A stretch of 64,000 nucleotides of DNA from Cytospora piceicola (taxonomy: Eukaryota; Ascomycota; Sordariomycetes; Diaporthales; Cytosporaceae): the NCBI GenBank assembly GCA_023375675.1, contig JALQBC010000051.1, positions 62,001-126,000 of the forward strand. The letters are read 5' to 3'. The notes beneath the pieces were generated by a model that made no database searches, was not told where the DNA came from, and was given only the letters and a program-made list of their open reading frames with translations. The position numbers were made by a program, and so were the translations under genes. This document shows, piece by piece, positions 11,269 through 21,677 of the stretch; the stretch's first letter is position 1; the number at the start of each line of letters is the position of its first letter.

Positions 11269-12652
11269 ATGATGAAATCCCTGCTTACAATTACTGGTAT
11301 TGCCAGACTAGCTGCCGCCCAATCATGGCCAAATGGGCCTTTTACGACCTCAGGCCGGGATATAGTTGACGCGTCTGGTAACGTTGTTACCTACGCGGGC
11401 GCCAACTGGCCTGGAGCTGCCGACGTTATGATCCCAGAAGGGTTACAGTACCAGAGTGTGGCGAGCATCGTCGCTAAGTTGAAAGAAGTCAATATGAACG
11501 TCATCCGCCTGACATATGCCATCGAGATGATCGATCAGATATACGAAAACGATGGCGTGGATGTCCCTATCTCCCAGGCTTTCGTGGAGGCGTTAGGTGA
11601 GGTCAACGGGACGAGAGTTTATAACGAAGTGTTGTCTGCGAATCCAGACTTTAGTCCTAACATTACCAGATTGGCGGTGAGTCGAAGGATTTTATGTCTT
11701 GATTGGGGCGCGTGGGGAAAAGGGCATGAGACTGAGTCTGTTTTTGTTACTCCTATCCAGGTCTTCGACGCCGTCGCAGCAGATTGCGCCGCAAACGAGA
11801 TATACGTGCATCTGGACAACCACATATCCCAGGGCACATGGTGCTGCAATTCTGATGACGGGAATGGCTGGTGGGGAGATACATATTTCCCAATTGCAAA
11901 TTGGACTCGGGGAATAGCTTTCATGGCAGACCATGTGAGTTGTTAAGCTTTCATCAATATCTTCCCCCATACGCTTCGCTGGCTGAACACCTATGAACAA
12001 GGCATCGTCATGGACTGCTCTTACATCAATGTCGCTTCGGAACGAGCCCCGTACACCTGACGACAATACCACGCTGTCAGACGAAACGTACAACTGGCAG
12101 TACTGGTACGAGTATGTGAAGGAGGGAACATCGGCCATCAACACCGCCAACCCAGACCCCCTTGTCTTCCTTTCCGGCCTCGACTTCGACACGTGGCTCA
12201 CGCCTGTGGTCGAAGGGACGGCACTCACACCTGGGAACGGCACATTCTCCTTCAGCGACTTCCCCACCGACAAGATTGTGCTCGAGTTGCACAACTATGC
12301 GAACTCGGTAGCAGACTGCTCATCCCTCGAGAGTTCTTTGTATAGCGATGGCTTCGAGGCACTCAATACCACCGCTAGCGTGAACCATCTCCCCGTGGTA
12401 CTGACAGAGTGGGGGTTCGCGATGGATAATACGACATGGTTGGAGCCATATACACAGTGTCTGGTGGAGTATCTGCCGGCACAGAAGGCCGGATGGATGA
12501 TCTGGGTGCTGGCGGGGAGTTACTATGTCCGCAGTGGGTCGCAGGATCTCGATGAGACCTGGGGCCTGTTGACACATGACTGGAGTGACTGGAGGAGCTC
12601 GGATTTTGTACAGGGAGGATTGATTCCGATGGTAAATGCGACGCTTTCGTGA
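11269..12652 (+). CDS. Secreted glycoside hydrolase family 5 enzyme (cellulase/endoglucanase fold)
   Basis: Three exons (11269-11676, 11761-11934, 12002-12652) give 410 aa. A short signal peptide (MMKSLLTITGIARLAAAQS) is likely cut after AAA or AQ. GH5 landmarks are present in order: GANWPGA and NVIRLTYAIEM early, HLDNHISQGTWCC near the middle, RNEPR with the acid/base Glu near residue 209, and LTEWGF with the nucleophile Glu near residue 330. Several N-x-S/T sites fit secretion. Substrate (cellulose, mannan, beta-1,3- or beta-1,6-glucan) is not fixed by what can be seen. A second ATG directly follows the first, so the start is ambiguous by one codon. Confidence 0.9.
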
Positions 12653-13174
12653 AGTGTGCAGATCTGCCCCCCAGGTGAGTAGAAGTCGAAGGTGACCTAT
12701 ACAAGTATATAGGCGGACTGGAACCTACAATGTGGAGCTTGGGAGAGGTTGCCGTAGATAATAAATATAACGGGTTTTCATACAACCGTCTAAGGTGTAC
12801 TGTACCGGTACTTACCGAATTGAACTCAAGTCATATACATAACATGATAGCCACTGGCTGTTCTTTAAACAGATTACGTCTGACAGCTTACCTTAGTCAA
12901 CATCTGGGGCGTGTATAGAATCTTTCAGTGCTGCTGAGTGATGATATATCATATCAGTATGACAAAGCGCACGAACTCAGAGATGAGAAGGGGATATAAT
13001 CATATAGTACGATCTCTCACACGACTCCCATATGTACTTCTGTCTTGTAACCAATTGTAAATGAGACATGTGGTCGTTTACTGTATGAGAATTGCTATTC
13101 TTTTCTAAAGACAGCTGAAGCCTCAAGCTGTGAACGATTTACTATTGAAACATGGGTCAAAAAGGCAAAATCAA
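12653..13174. other. Intergenic region between GH5 gene and tRNA-Glu
   Basis: AT-rich; no gene recognised. It presumably contains the GH5 3' UTR and the downstream end of the tRNA transcription unit. Confidence 0.45.
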
Positions 13175-13266
13175 CACCCACACGGAGGTTTGAACTCCGG
13201 TCTTTGGAGGTTTTCAGTTGCGGCTGCTCTGAAAATCCAATATGCTAACCACTGCACCATATGGGT
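13175..13266 (-). tRNA. tRNA-Glu (anticodon UUC) with an intron
   Basis: On the minus strand a full cloverleaf folds. The 7-bp acceptor stem is ACCCATA/TGTGGGT, the D arm follows TGGTGCAGTGGTTAGCAT, and the anticodon stem is TTGGA/TCCAA. The loop is TTTTCA...C, placing TTC at 34-36, and the T stem is CGGAG/CTCCG around TTCAAAC. About 20 nt lie between position 37 and position 38, the normal tRNA intron site. Within it, CTGAAAA can pair with TTTTCAG of the anticodon loop, as tRNA introns often do. The D-arm and anticodon region resembles eukaryotic tRNA-Glu. Base 1 is A, unusual for this tRNA, so a diverged or weakly expressed copy is possible. Confidence 0.8.
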
Positions 13267-14717
13267 TGTTCTGTGGTGGAAAGTCTACTGCTGGTTGAGC
13301 TGAAGTGGGATGGAAGAAACTTTAGGGGGGCGTGCGACGGCTGGTTACAGTTATTGCGGAGGCTACTTGCAGCTTACACCGCGGTACCGGAGGCTATGCG
13401 TACGGGGAGTCACAGGAGGACAAAATACTCCGTTTATTGCCAGTATTATTTGCTGGCGGAGTCAACAATGTTATTTCTCTGTACCCGGGGCGTTGCCTTG
13501 TTCACATACAAGGATCCTGATTTGTCCAATCCTTGGTCACCGAATACTTCATGCAGCATACAGGCTGAGGCTAATCCAACGATTACCTGTGACAACTCCA
13601 AACAACCTTAGAAGTAAGCAAGTATGTAACCGTATTTCATTGTGAACCTGCCTGAGCATAGACATCTGCCTCATCACAGGGTCAGCATCAATTGTCACCT
13701 TTTTCAGGGTCGTCGGATACTGCCCATCGTGATCTCTTCGGGCACGGAGAGAAACTGAAGCCGAGAAGATCGCACTACATGGCAAGCTAATTGTTTGTAT
13801 GCTAATTCTGGTTGGCATGGAATCTTAACGAGAGATATCAACTTGCAGTCCTGAAATATATCGAAGCACACCATCAGTTGATCCCTGCTCTAGTCCCCCT
13901 ATCCTTATTTGCTCATCCGTTCCTCTCTTTTATCCAAAATACATCGAATATTACTAGCCGAAAGCTATACACGTCGTTCTTGGCAACTGTCAGTGAAACC
14001 ATAAACAGTTCCGGGCTCCAGCATCAATCAAGGGGCAGGTGCAAAATACAGGTTTCACTCTCGCCTCAAAGAACAGGATCTATCGCAGAGAATGAGAATG
14101 GAGAAGACTTTACTCTCAAAGAATTAATATAAAATTATTGCGAGCCGGCATGGTGTTTGTTGTCTCACTGCATCAGCTGTGAGGTCTCGCCAACCTTGGA
14201 ATCGACCAGTTGACAGCCAGGCGTGAGAGCGAGAACAGGCCCGGTCAGCCGGTCTGACCCTGAGAAAATAAGATTGATCATGTCCGAGACCTCACAAGAA
14301 GCTAGTGGTTACTCGATATAAGCTGAATCGAAGATTGGGCCAAGGGGCTTCACATGATTACTGTGCTGTATCATCACCTGTACTTACTGTGGTATCAGTG
14401 GCAGTCAACTGGTGTTGATGGAACGACGTTGAAAGTGGATTTCTGGGGATATTCCGGACCAAGCCAATTGAGCTTAGTGCCTCGCCTATTTTGCGGGCTA
14501 CACTACAAAGAGCTGATAAGATGAGATAACGGATAAGATAATAGATTTCCAAATAAAGGGCCCGTGCACCACACACACGTCGTCGCGTCTCCCTTTGGCT
14601 CCTTCTAACGTCAACCTCGACCACTTCACAATGGGCTTCTCAACATTTTGAATAGAGCTACCCCGCCATTGTCTTCCCCCCCGCCCGGTAGCTTCTTGAG
14701 CTTGTAAATGATGCGCA
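13267..14717. other. Intergenic region, no gene seen
   Basis: 1.45 kb between tRNA-Glu and NUP42. Open frames here are short, lack codon bias and match nothing recognised. The right end holds the NUP42 promoter and leader. Confidence 0.45.
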
Positions 14718-17159
14718 ATGACCGTCTGCAGGTTCTGGCAGCAGGGTAACTGCAGATATGGCTGTAAGTCTCCTACTCTCTCCTCCGTCCACTGCGTCCT
14801 CCTTCGCCTTCGCTCCGCAGCCACTTGAGCATCGATCGCCTGCACTGCACTTTTCTGGTCAAATCTTCCAACCTGCGCCAAACTCGGGACCTTTCGCAAC
14901 TTTCTACGAGTGAAGCTATCACGACAATTCCTCCAACCATTCGTTCCCACACCAGTGCGACTCTGCACCTGCGCAACGTCAAGATGGCAACGGCCACCAC
15001 CCTCTCAATCGACTCGCGCCCTCCTGGCCGTAACGCACCGATCCCTTTCCTACTTTCGCGACCGAAGAAGCCCGCCCCCCTCGACCTCTCCCTTGCGCTG
15101 GCCAGCCATGGCAAGACCACGGCGCTCACCCCCAAGGATCCAAATGCCCGACCCGTGAACAGCCCTCGAAATGCCGTCAGTGAATTCGCCGACGCCATGG
15201 CTATCTGCACTCCGACGCTCACTACCGCTGCGAACATTGCCATTGCCTTGTCACCAAACCAACTGGAGGAGATTATGCACCTGGATACCCCCAGGACGCC
15301 CAATGCGCCCGCCACATTTGTCAGTCACTTGCCGCCACAGCATGCTAATCATTATTCTGTGTACCCAGCCAACTGTAGATTCGAGCACCCCGGTGCGAAT
15401 AATAATGCGAACGCGAATCCTTTCAGCGCTTTGTCGGGAGGCAACAACAGCCGCGGCGGCTTTGGCAGGCCAGCGGCCAATGCGACCGGAACCCCATTCT
15501 CGTTAAGCAAGGACACCATAGAGAAGGACCTGGCGGAGGAACGGCCATCATGGCTTCTGTCAGCCTACGGCCCCGGTCGCGATGCACCCGAACAGCTTTG
15601 GGGAGGGTACCCGATCGAGCAGAGTTTCGAGGAGATGCGATTACACTATATGACAGGAGAGACAGCGGGTAATCCGCAAGGAGCAGTACATTCTCCCCTG
15701 GCGCATTCGAAGTTCCAGTAATCTAATTTGCTGACTATTTGACCAGCTGAACGATATTCAAGGTCTCTGGGGTCAGGCGCAACAAAAAGTACAGACTGCG
15801 CTGGGCGACCTTGACGGAGCCATCAACTTCGTCATGCAGTCCCAGAACAACCACCCAAATCGTCACGACATTTGCCAGCAGAATTCGATACCCAGTACTG
15901 GCGAGTTTGCTGTTGGAAAACGCCCTATCAGCCTTGCCTCCAACCAGCCCCCCAATGCGTTCTCCTCTGCTGCACCCAGCGGTGGCGCATTTGGCCAGCC
16001 ATCCGCCCTCGGTCAGAATGCCAACCCGTTCAGTACCGGCGGTAGTACCGCATTCGGCCAAGCCTCTACGCCTGCTCAGGCCTCGCCGTTTGGACAACCA
16101 TCGGCATTAGGTAGCGGCGGTAGTCCTTTTGGACAGCCGTCCAAACTTGGTGGAGGAGGCGCCTTTGGGCAGCCGTCGGCCCTCGGTCAAAGCCCCAGCC
16201 CATTTGGCCAGCCCTCGGCCTTGGGTCAGACTTCGTCACCGGGCTTCGGTCAGGCCTCAGCGCTGGGCCAGAAACCCAACGCCTTCGGAAGTCCAGCATT
16301 CGGTCAACCGGCGCAGCCTGCGCAGCCCGGCGGCTTTGGCCAGCCTTCGCAGCTTGGCGCGAAACCCAACCCTTTCGCTACGGGCGCTCCTACTACATCT
16401 GCGAGCCCTTTTGGTGCCGCGGCCGCACCCAGCGCAAGCCCTTTTGGAGCCGTTGGTCCGCCAAACAACACTTCTAGCCCCTTCGGACAGGCTGCGCAGC
16501 CGGCTACGTCGAGTCCTTTCGGACAACCTGCTCCTATCGCCAGCGCAAGTCCGTTTGGACAGCCACAGCAACAACCGGCGCCTGAGGTATCCATGGATGC
16601 AGCTGCGCCCACACCCGCCTCCAACCCGTTCGGAGCTGCTGGCAATACGCCGATGGCTGCCGCGAACCCCTTTGGACAGCCAGCGCAACCAGCGCAGCCT
16701 GCAGCTTCCAACCCTTTCGCACAAGCGGCACCATCCAATGCCGGATTCGGGGCCGCAGCTCAAGCTCCCGCCGCCGCAGCCTCAGCCGCCGGTGGAGCAG
16801 CAGGTCCTTATCCACCCAGCGCGAGCCGTCAGCACCCACCTTACTCGAGCTACGCGACCAAGGCCCCTACCGGTCAGCTCCAGGCGTTCAAAGGCAAGGG
16901 CGTCACATACAAGGAGATCGACGGGCAACAAGTCCCCGGCATCCGAAACTTCGATGGCAGCTGGTCCAAGATCTGGTTTCCCGACGGCCCTCCCGCGTAC
17001 TACAAAGACACGGAGCCGGACAGGGCCTACACGGATCAAGAGAAGGCCGTCTACGAGAAGTTTGTACATACGGGCAAGTTTGAGCTAGCTGGTACGGGTG
17101 GCGGTGGTGGAATGCCCGAGGCACCTCCTGTGAGGGAGTTCTGCACTTGGGACATTTGA
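14718..17159 (+). CDS. NUP42: FG-nucleoporin NUP42/AMO1 with N-terminal CCCH zinc finger
   Basis: Three exons (14718-14763, 15369-15685, 15747-17159) give 591 aa. The tiny first exon carries half of a CCCH finger (MTVCRFWQQGNCRYG). Joined to exon 2 it completes C-x7-C-x5-C-x3-H (Cys4, Cys12, Cys18, His22) ending CRFEHPG. A segment with NPQGALNDIQGLWGQAQQ follows, resembling the AMO1 helical region. About 250 residues of FG-type repeats come next (AFGQPSALGQ, SPFGQPA). The C-terminal domain (GKGVTYKEIDGQQVPGIRNF to REFCTWDI) fits the Gle1-binding region known for NUP42. The family sits on the cytoplasmic side of the nuclear pore and assists mRNA export with Gle1/Dbp5. Intron 1 is unusually long (605 nt) and contains a coding-biased ORF listed separately. 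Confidence 0.9.
14984..15368 (+). other. Coding-biased ORF inside NUP42 intron 1 (possible alternative first exon)
   Basis: From ATG 14984, preceded by GTCAAG (a good fungal start context), 128 codons stay open to the NUP42 intron-1 acceptor and read on in frame into exon 2. Third positions are mostly C or G, as in real genes of this window, and the peptide (beginning MATATTLSIDSRPPGR) is not low-complexity. A transcript starting here would replace the CCCH finger with this segment while keeping the FG repeats and Gle1-binding end. I do not recognise the peptide. Alternatives are a fused neighbouring gene or chance openness within a long intron. Confidence 0.5.
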
Positions 17160-17991
17160 GCAAGAGGGGGAGAACGGGAGGTCAAAAATGGGCCCTGGAG
17201 CCTGGTTGAATACTGGACCTGAGCGAGCATCCGAGAACGGAGCATAGAGGGAACAAAAAAAGAAGCAAGAAACAATACGAATCAACGACACACTGTACAA
17301 TGGCTGGCCGGCGTTCTGAAAGGGAAAGGCGGTCTGATACAGGGATTTATACATGTATAAAAAGCAGGCACTCGAATCGAGGCAAACATGTGGTTACGAA
17401 TGAAATATTCCGGGCATTGCAGGAGGCGTTCTTCTGGAGAGATGATCAGACCACTACCAATACCATACCGATGCATTCATTCTGTTGGATGATGATCATG
17501 TGCAACCTGTCTCCTGGTGTGCATTCGTGCTAATGTGGTCTCGAATAGCATAAGCAAGGACAAAAGCCCAACGAGGCGAACCCGCACGTTCATCCCTTGA
17601 CTCTCGTGCTCCTCGCAGCTCGCCTTCTTCGTGTGGTGGTCCAACTAACCACACTGAGTGGTCTCCAAGCGCATTCGTCTGAAGACTGAGCGGCCTTACA
17701 TGAGGACAACCGGGGAAAGGGACTTCATGGAGGTGAAGGAGGAAGATCCCAAGGGACTTCCCTCCGTACACAGAACAGCATCGTCATATCACATCACGTC
17801 ACAAGCAGCAGGCCAGTTGTTTTGTTGTTCAGAATGAACATTCTGTGTTTGGGTTCCGCACTACCTTGATTGACATTGTTGTCAATAAAGTGTCTACCAG
17901 TAGCACCAGAGGTTTGGCTTCCACGTCTCCTCCGAACCTGCCCAGCCCGGGCACCACAGGGTTGTCTGTCGCGAGTCTCACATCAATGCAT
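17160..17991. other. Convergent 3' region of NUP42 and RPS20
   Basis: No gene recognised. It contains the 3' UTRs of the two convergent genes; a 91-codon minus-strand open frame at 17496-17771 lacks coding bias and recognisable features. Confidence 0.5.
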
Positions 17992-18526
17992 TTAAGCGGC
18001 GATGGTGACCTCGACCTCGACACCGGCCTCGATGTTGACAATGATCTGCTTGACAATCTCGGTGGGGGCGTTGAGGCTAAAAGAAAAAACAACAGCGTTA
18101 GCACTTCTCGTCTTTGAACTCTTTTCAACACGACACCAATGTGGATGGTCTTGGGTACGTACTCGATGAGACGCTTGTGGATGCGCATCTCGTAGCAGTC
18201 CCAGGTCTTGGAACCCTCACCACAAGGGGTCTTGCGGGTGGTGATCTTGAGGGTCTTGGTGGGCAGACGGACGGGTCCCTTGACGCGCAGGTCCTTGCCC
18301 TTGGCGCGCTCGATCAGCTCGGTGCAGACCTTCTCGAGGGACTGGACCTTGCGGGAGGTCAGGGAGATCCTGATCTTGTGGGTCTTCTGTTTGTTGGAGA
18401 AAGGCAAGAGTCAGTTGTTTGTTCCTCCTGCGATCGACGACGGCGAGGTGATTCCAAGAGGGGAGATCAGGGGAGCAGACGTACGGGAGCCTCAAACTCT
18501 CCCTTCTCGGGCTTCTGGTAAGACAT
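17992..18526 (-). CDS. RPS20: 40S ribosomal protein S20 (uS10)
   Basis: Three exons (18526-18485, 18386-18163, 18076-17992) give 116 aa. Exon 1 encodes only [14 protein letters not shown]; exon 2 begins [20 protein letters not shown] and holds most of the uS10 core ([32 protein letters not shown]); exon 3 ends [13 protein letters not shown]. Length and sequence match eukaryotic uS10, a head protein of the small subunit. Lys5 and Lys8 of the tail occupy the region that in yeast (K6/K8) and human (K4/K8) is ubiquitinated when ribosomes collide. Here the tail forms its own 14-codon exon. The gene is divergent from the CUE3 homologue. Confidence 0.96.
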
Positions 18527-18966
18527 CTTGAATTGGTGTTTGAAGGTTACCTTCACGACTCGAACGGTTTACTACGTTGCGGCAAAGTGATGAAGGCTGG
18601 CGGGTTGATTTTCTTGACGAAGGCGAAGGTCGTTGGCGTTGTCGTTGTCTTGAAAATCAAAGATTTCGGCAGACTTTGGTGGGCTTTGCACAGCCACATC
18701 TGCGGGATGCGGCTAGTGGGCTAGCGTTATCCACTCTATTTTTTTTATCTTATCGTTAGCGCTGCTAGGTGTCAGTTTTGTGGCGCGTGTCTGACCGGAT
18801 GAGTCAGCCGGCGACAGGTCGTTGATCATCGTCACTTTGACACTGACATCAGACATCAAACAGAGCCTTATTTAATTAAAGGTTGACCAAGGTTGTTTTC
18901 GGCGGGTGGTTAAGAAGCCCTCTCCCTTTGCTTTTCTTTCTGTCTCAAACAACTTCGCAATTCAAT
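18527..18966. promoter_or_regulatory. Shared divergent promoter of RPS20 and CUE3
   Basis: Only 440 bp separate the two start codons, so the promoters must share or abut elements. The region contains a perfect TGAGTCA at 18800-18806 near the centre. Confidence 0.6.
18800..18806. promoter_or_regulatory. TGAGTCA, candidate CPC1/Gcn4-type bZIP site
   Basis: The 7-mer matches the TGA(C/G)TCA consensus of Gcn4/CPC1 bZIP factors. It lies 274 bp from the RPS20 start and 161 bp from the CUE3 start. Function is inferred from the match only. Confidence 0.4.
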
Positions 18967-21046
18967 ATGGGCTCGACACCTTTACCCCCTTTTGCGCCAT
19001 TTCCCACGGCGGCGTGGAAGGAGTTGATGTCCATTGACGAGTGGAATGCCAGCTTGGGAGCTTGGATATCTTTGGCCGAAGCCCACCTGTCTCTTTCCGA
19101 TGCCGACTTTTCGAAACAGACCCTCAAGGATGAGTCTGCGCCTCTATTTCTTGCATCTTTCATGAGGGAACTTGCCTCCCATGGATCAGCCTTGCTTGGC
19201 TCATCAAACCCGGCCAAGCTTCTGCTTAAGGATTGCTTTCTTCTGACTGCCAAGATCCTGAGGTCCTCTTCACCACAAGACGCCCTGTTACAATGGGAAT
19301 TTCTGTCCGATTTCAGCCGTGTCTACAGCAAGAAGAGGGTTGGTAATGTGCTGTCTCATCTATCGAGTCCCTCCCAGGAAGCCGTGGAAGCTTCACTGGG
19401 TACGCTCAAGAAATTCTTCATCAAGCACCTGGACGAAGGTCTCAAGGGAGATCTCAAGGCCGTGGAGCAACGACTGGGGAAACTGAACCATCTCATCAAT
19501 GCATCTCCTTCGACTGCCGCCTTCTTCCTTGCCGGCAGCGAATTCCTCGACGGTCTCATCACTTGCTTCAAGATTATGAACCCGCCATTGAGGAAGGTCA
19601 TCATCACTAGTTCCTACCTCATTCTGATAGGTTTGACAGAGTGTGAGCCTCCTAAGTTTTCCATGCTCACTGATCAGCTCTACTCGCTGAAGACTGCCGC
19701 CGAGACGCATAAAGTTGGGCCCTTGAATGTCAACGATTCGATGGTTGCCGAGCTGGTCAGCACCACCCCGTTGCTGCAACAAATCGAACACAAATTGGAC
19801 TCAACTGGGACAGAAAACGCACGAGCTAAGAATGGCCTGAGGGATTTGGCAGCGTTCAGAAAGCCAGGAGCAGGCATGAAGCCCAGACGACTAATCAGGC
19901 GCAAGATCGACAAGGGCAAGGGCAAGGGTGTTGCATTGGATGACCTTGATGCTATGTCTGGCGAGGTGCATGTTCACCGCATGAGCCAGATAACGCAGGT
20001 ACAGGATCTCTTCCCAGAACTCGGCTCAGGCTTCGTGGCAAGGCTGCTGGAGGAGTACGGTGACGACACGGAGCAAGTCATTGCGCATTTGCTTGAGGAC
20101 TCACTACCCTCGCAACTCAAAGGAGCAGATCGCAGTGAGCAACTGTATGTTTCATATTCATCTCGCCCCCCTAATTCAGGAAAAATTGCTGACTAGACAC
20201 AGATCCACCAACTCCAAACCCAGAAGACGATCGAGTCTCGCACCACGCTCTACACCTCCACTGGTCCCAACCCGGCGCAACATATTTGACGATGACGAGC
20301 TGGATCGACTAGCGGTCGACACTTCCAGGCTCCATATCGGCAAGAAAGCCCCCGAGAGGACCGCCGACGACATCCTCGCCGACCGTTCCACAGCCCCCAA
20401 GAAAGCCGCTATCTTGTCCGCCCTTGCGGCCTTCGACTCAGATGACGACGAACGTGATGACACGTACGACGCGGCTGATGTGGGCGGAACCGTTGATGCG
20501 GCCAACACCGAGGACCAGCCTGCAAACGATAACGAGGAGGCATTGTGGAGGGCGTATCAGGCTGACGCTAAGTCATTCGACCGGGACCAGGCTACCCGGA
20601 GAGGAGCAGCGAGGAGCAAGCTGAAGGTGGAGACAGGCATGACGGACGAGGCCATTGAGGGCTGGGCGGTAATGCTAGGGCGGAACGCAAATCAGAAGAG
20701 GAGGCTGGAGATGAAGTACAGTGCTGCGAATGCGTTTACGGGCCAGCAAAATGAAATTGTGAGCACGTCGTGGAGAGCTAGTGCGGCCGGCTCAGGGACG
20801 GAGATGTCGGATACTGATGGCGGGAGCGGACGCGGAGGCCGTGGTGGCCGAGCCCGCGGCAACAGAGGTCGGGGTAGAGGTGGTCCTGCTGGACGTGGTG
20901 GCGGTGGCAATGTCGCCGGCCCGAGCGGAGAGCACGATACGGAGCAGGCGAGACGGAGGAAGGAGGCGAGTAAAGGGACGAGGGCGAACCATAACAGACG
21001 GGATCAGAGAGCGAAGAAGATGGCTCGCGGTGGGTTCCCTGGGTAA
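18967..21046 (+). CDS. CUE3: CUE-domain protein, CUE3/RQT3 (ASCC2) homologue
   Basis: Two exons (18967-20144, 20203-21046) give 673 aa. The N-terminal ~300 residues are helical (PFPTAAWKELMSIDEW, then ALLQWEFLSDFSRVYSKKR) as in the ASCC2/Cue3 family. The CUE domain near residues 340-385 reads QVQDLFPELGSGFVARLLEEYG then EQVIAHLLEDSL. The C-terminal part has a conserved IFDDDELDRLAVDTSRLHIGKK block, and the end is RGG-rich and basic (GRGGRGGRARGNRGRGRGG). In yeast, Cue3 is part of the RQT complex with Slh1 and Rqt4, which splits collided ribosomes marked by ubiquitin. An alternative acceptor 6 nt upstream in the single intron is also in frame. Confidence 0.88.
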
Positions 21047-21677
21047 AGCGGAGATTGCTCTGCTCGCATGGTTCAGTCCCGCTCTGCATACAGCCAGAAA
21101 TTAATTACACAATAAGGCGCTCTTTGATAGCGTCGCCACGACGCCGGCGTTTTCACTATCGTGGATGGATCACCATGATTCCACCAAACCAAGCCAGAGA
21201 AAGTAATCAGGATAGAGACTGACCAAGTGCCGTTCCCGACAGCTTACCAATCCTTCAAGCCCTGGAGGCGAACAAGCTACCGCCTCGGATGTATTGAGTA
21301 CCTTTGGCGGTTATTGAGCTCCAAAACGTCGTCGGAGGCTTCCTTTATCATGGTCTCCATGGAGTTCTTCCTCTTGCCACCGAGACTGGCAGTGGAGATG
21401 AAAAGCACGAGTGTATCCTGGCGGCTATAACCTTGCCACTTCTTTCAGGTCGCAACCCACACAAGTAGTCACAGATCGTGAGGAGCAGTTCGCTGCTGCT
21501 CTCCTGCCTCTGCCGTTCGTCGTTCTATCGGCGCAGTTTCTGCGGGTGGCGGTGACCGGGCGAGGGACTCGGACTCTGGGAACATCGACGATGTTTCTGG
21601 TGCTGGGGGTTCCGGAGCCCAGCCGCGCTGGAGCTCGGCAGCAGAGCCGGCGGCGGCGCTGCTACCGGTTGTTCGCC
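21047..21677. other. Convergent 3' region; possible extra exon of the C2H2 gene
   Basis: It mostly holds the 3' ends of the CUE3 and C2H2 genes. On the minus strand, 21677-21469 stays open (beginning GRTTGSSAAAG, ending TAPHDL and a stop at 21469) and could be a terminal exon if the 38-nt stretch 21678-21715 (GTGAGC...CTTAG) is spliced. That is shorter than usual fungal introns, so it is not included in the CDS. Confidence 0.35.
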
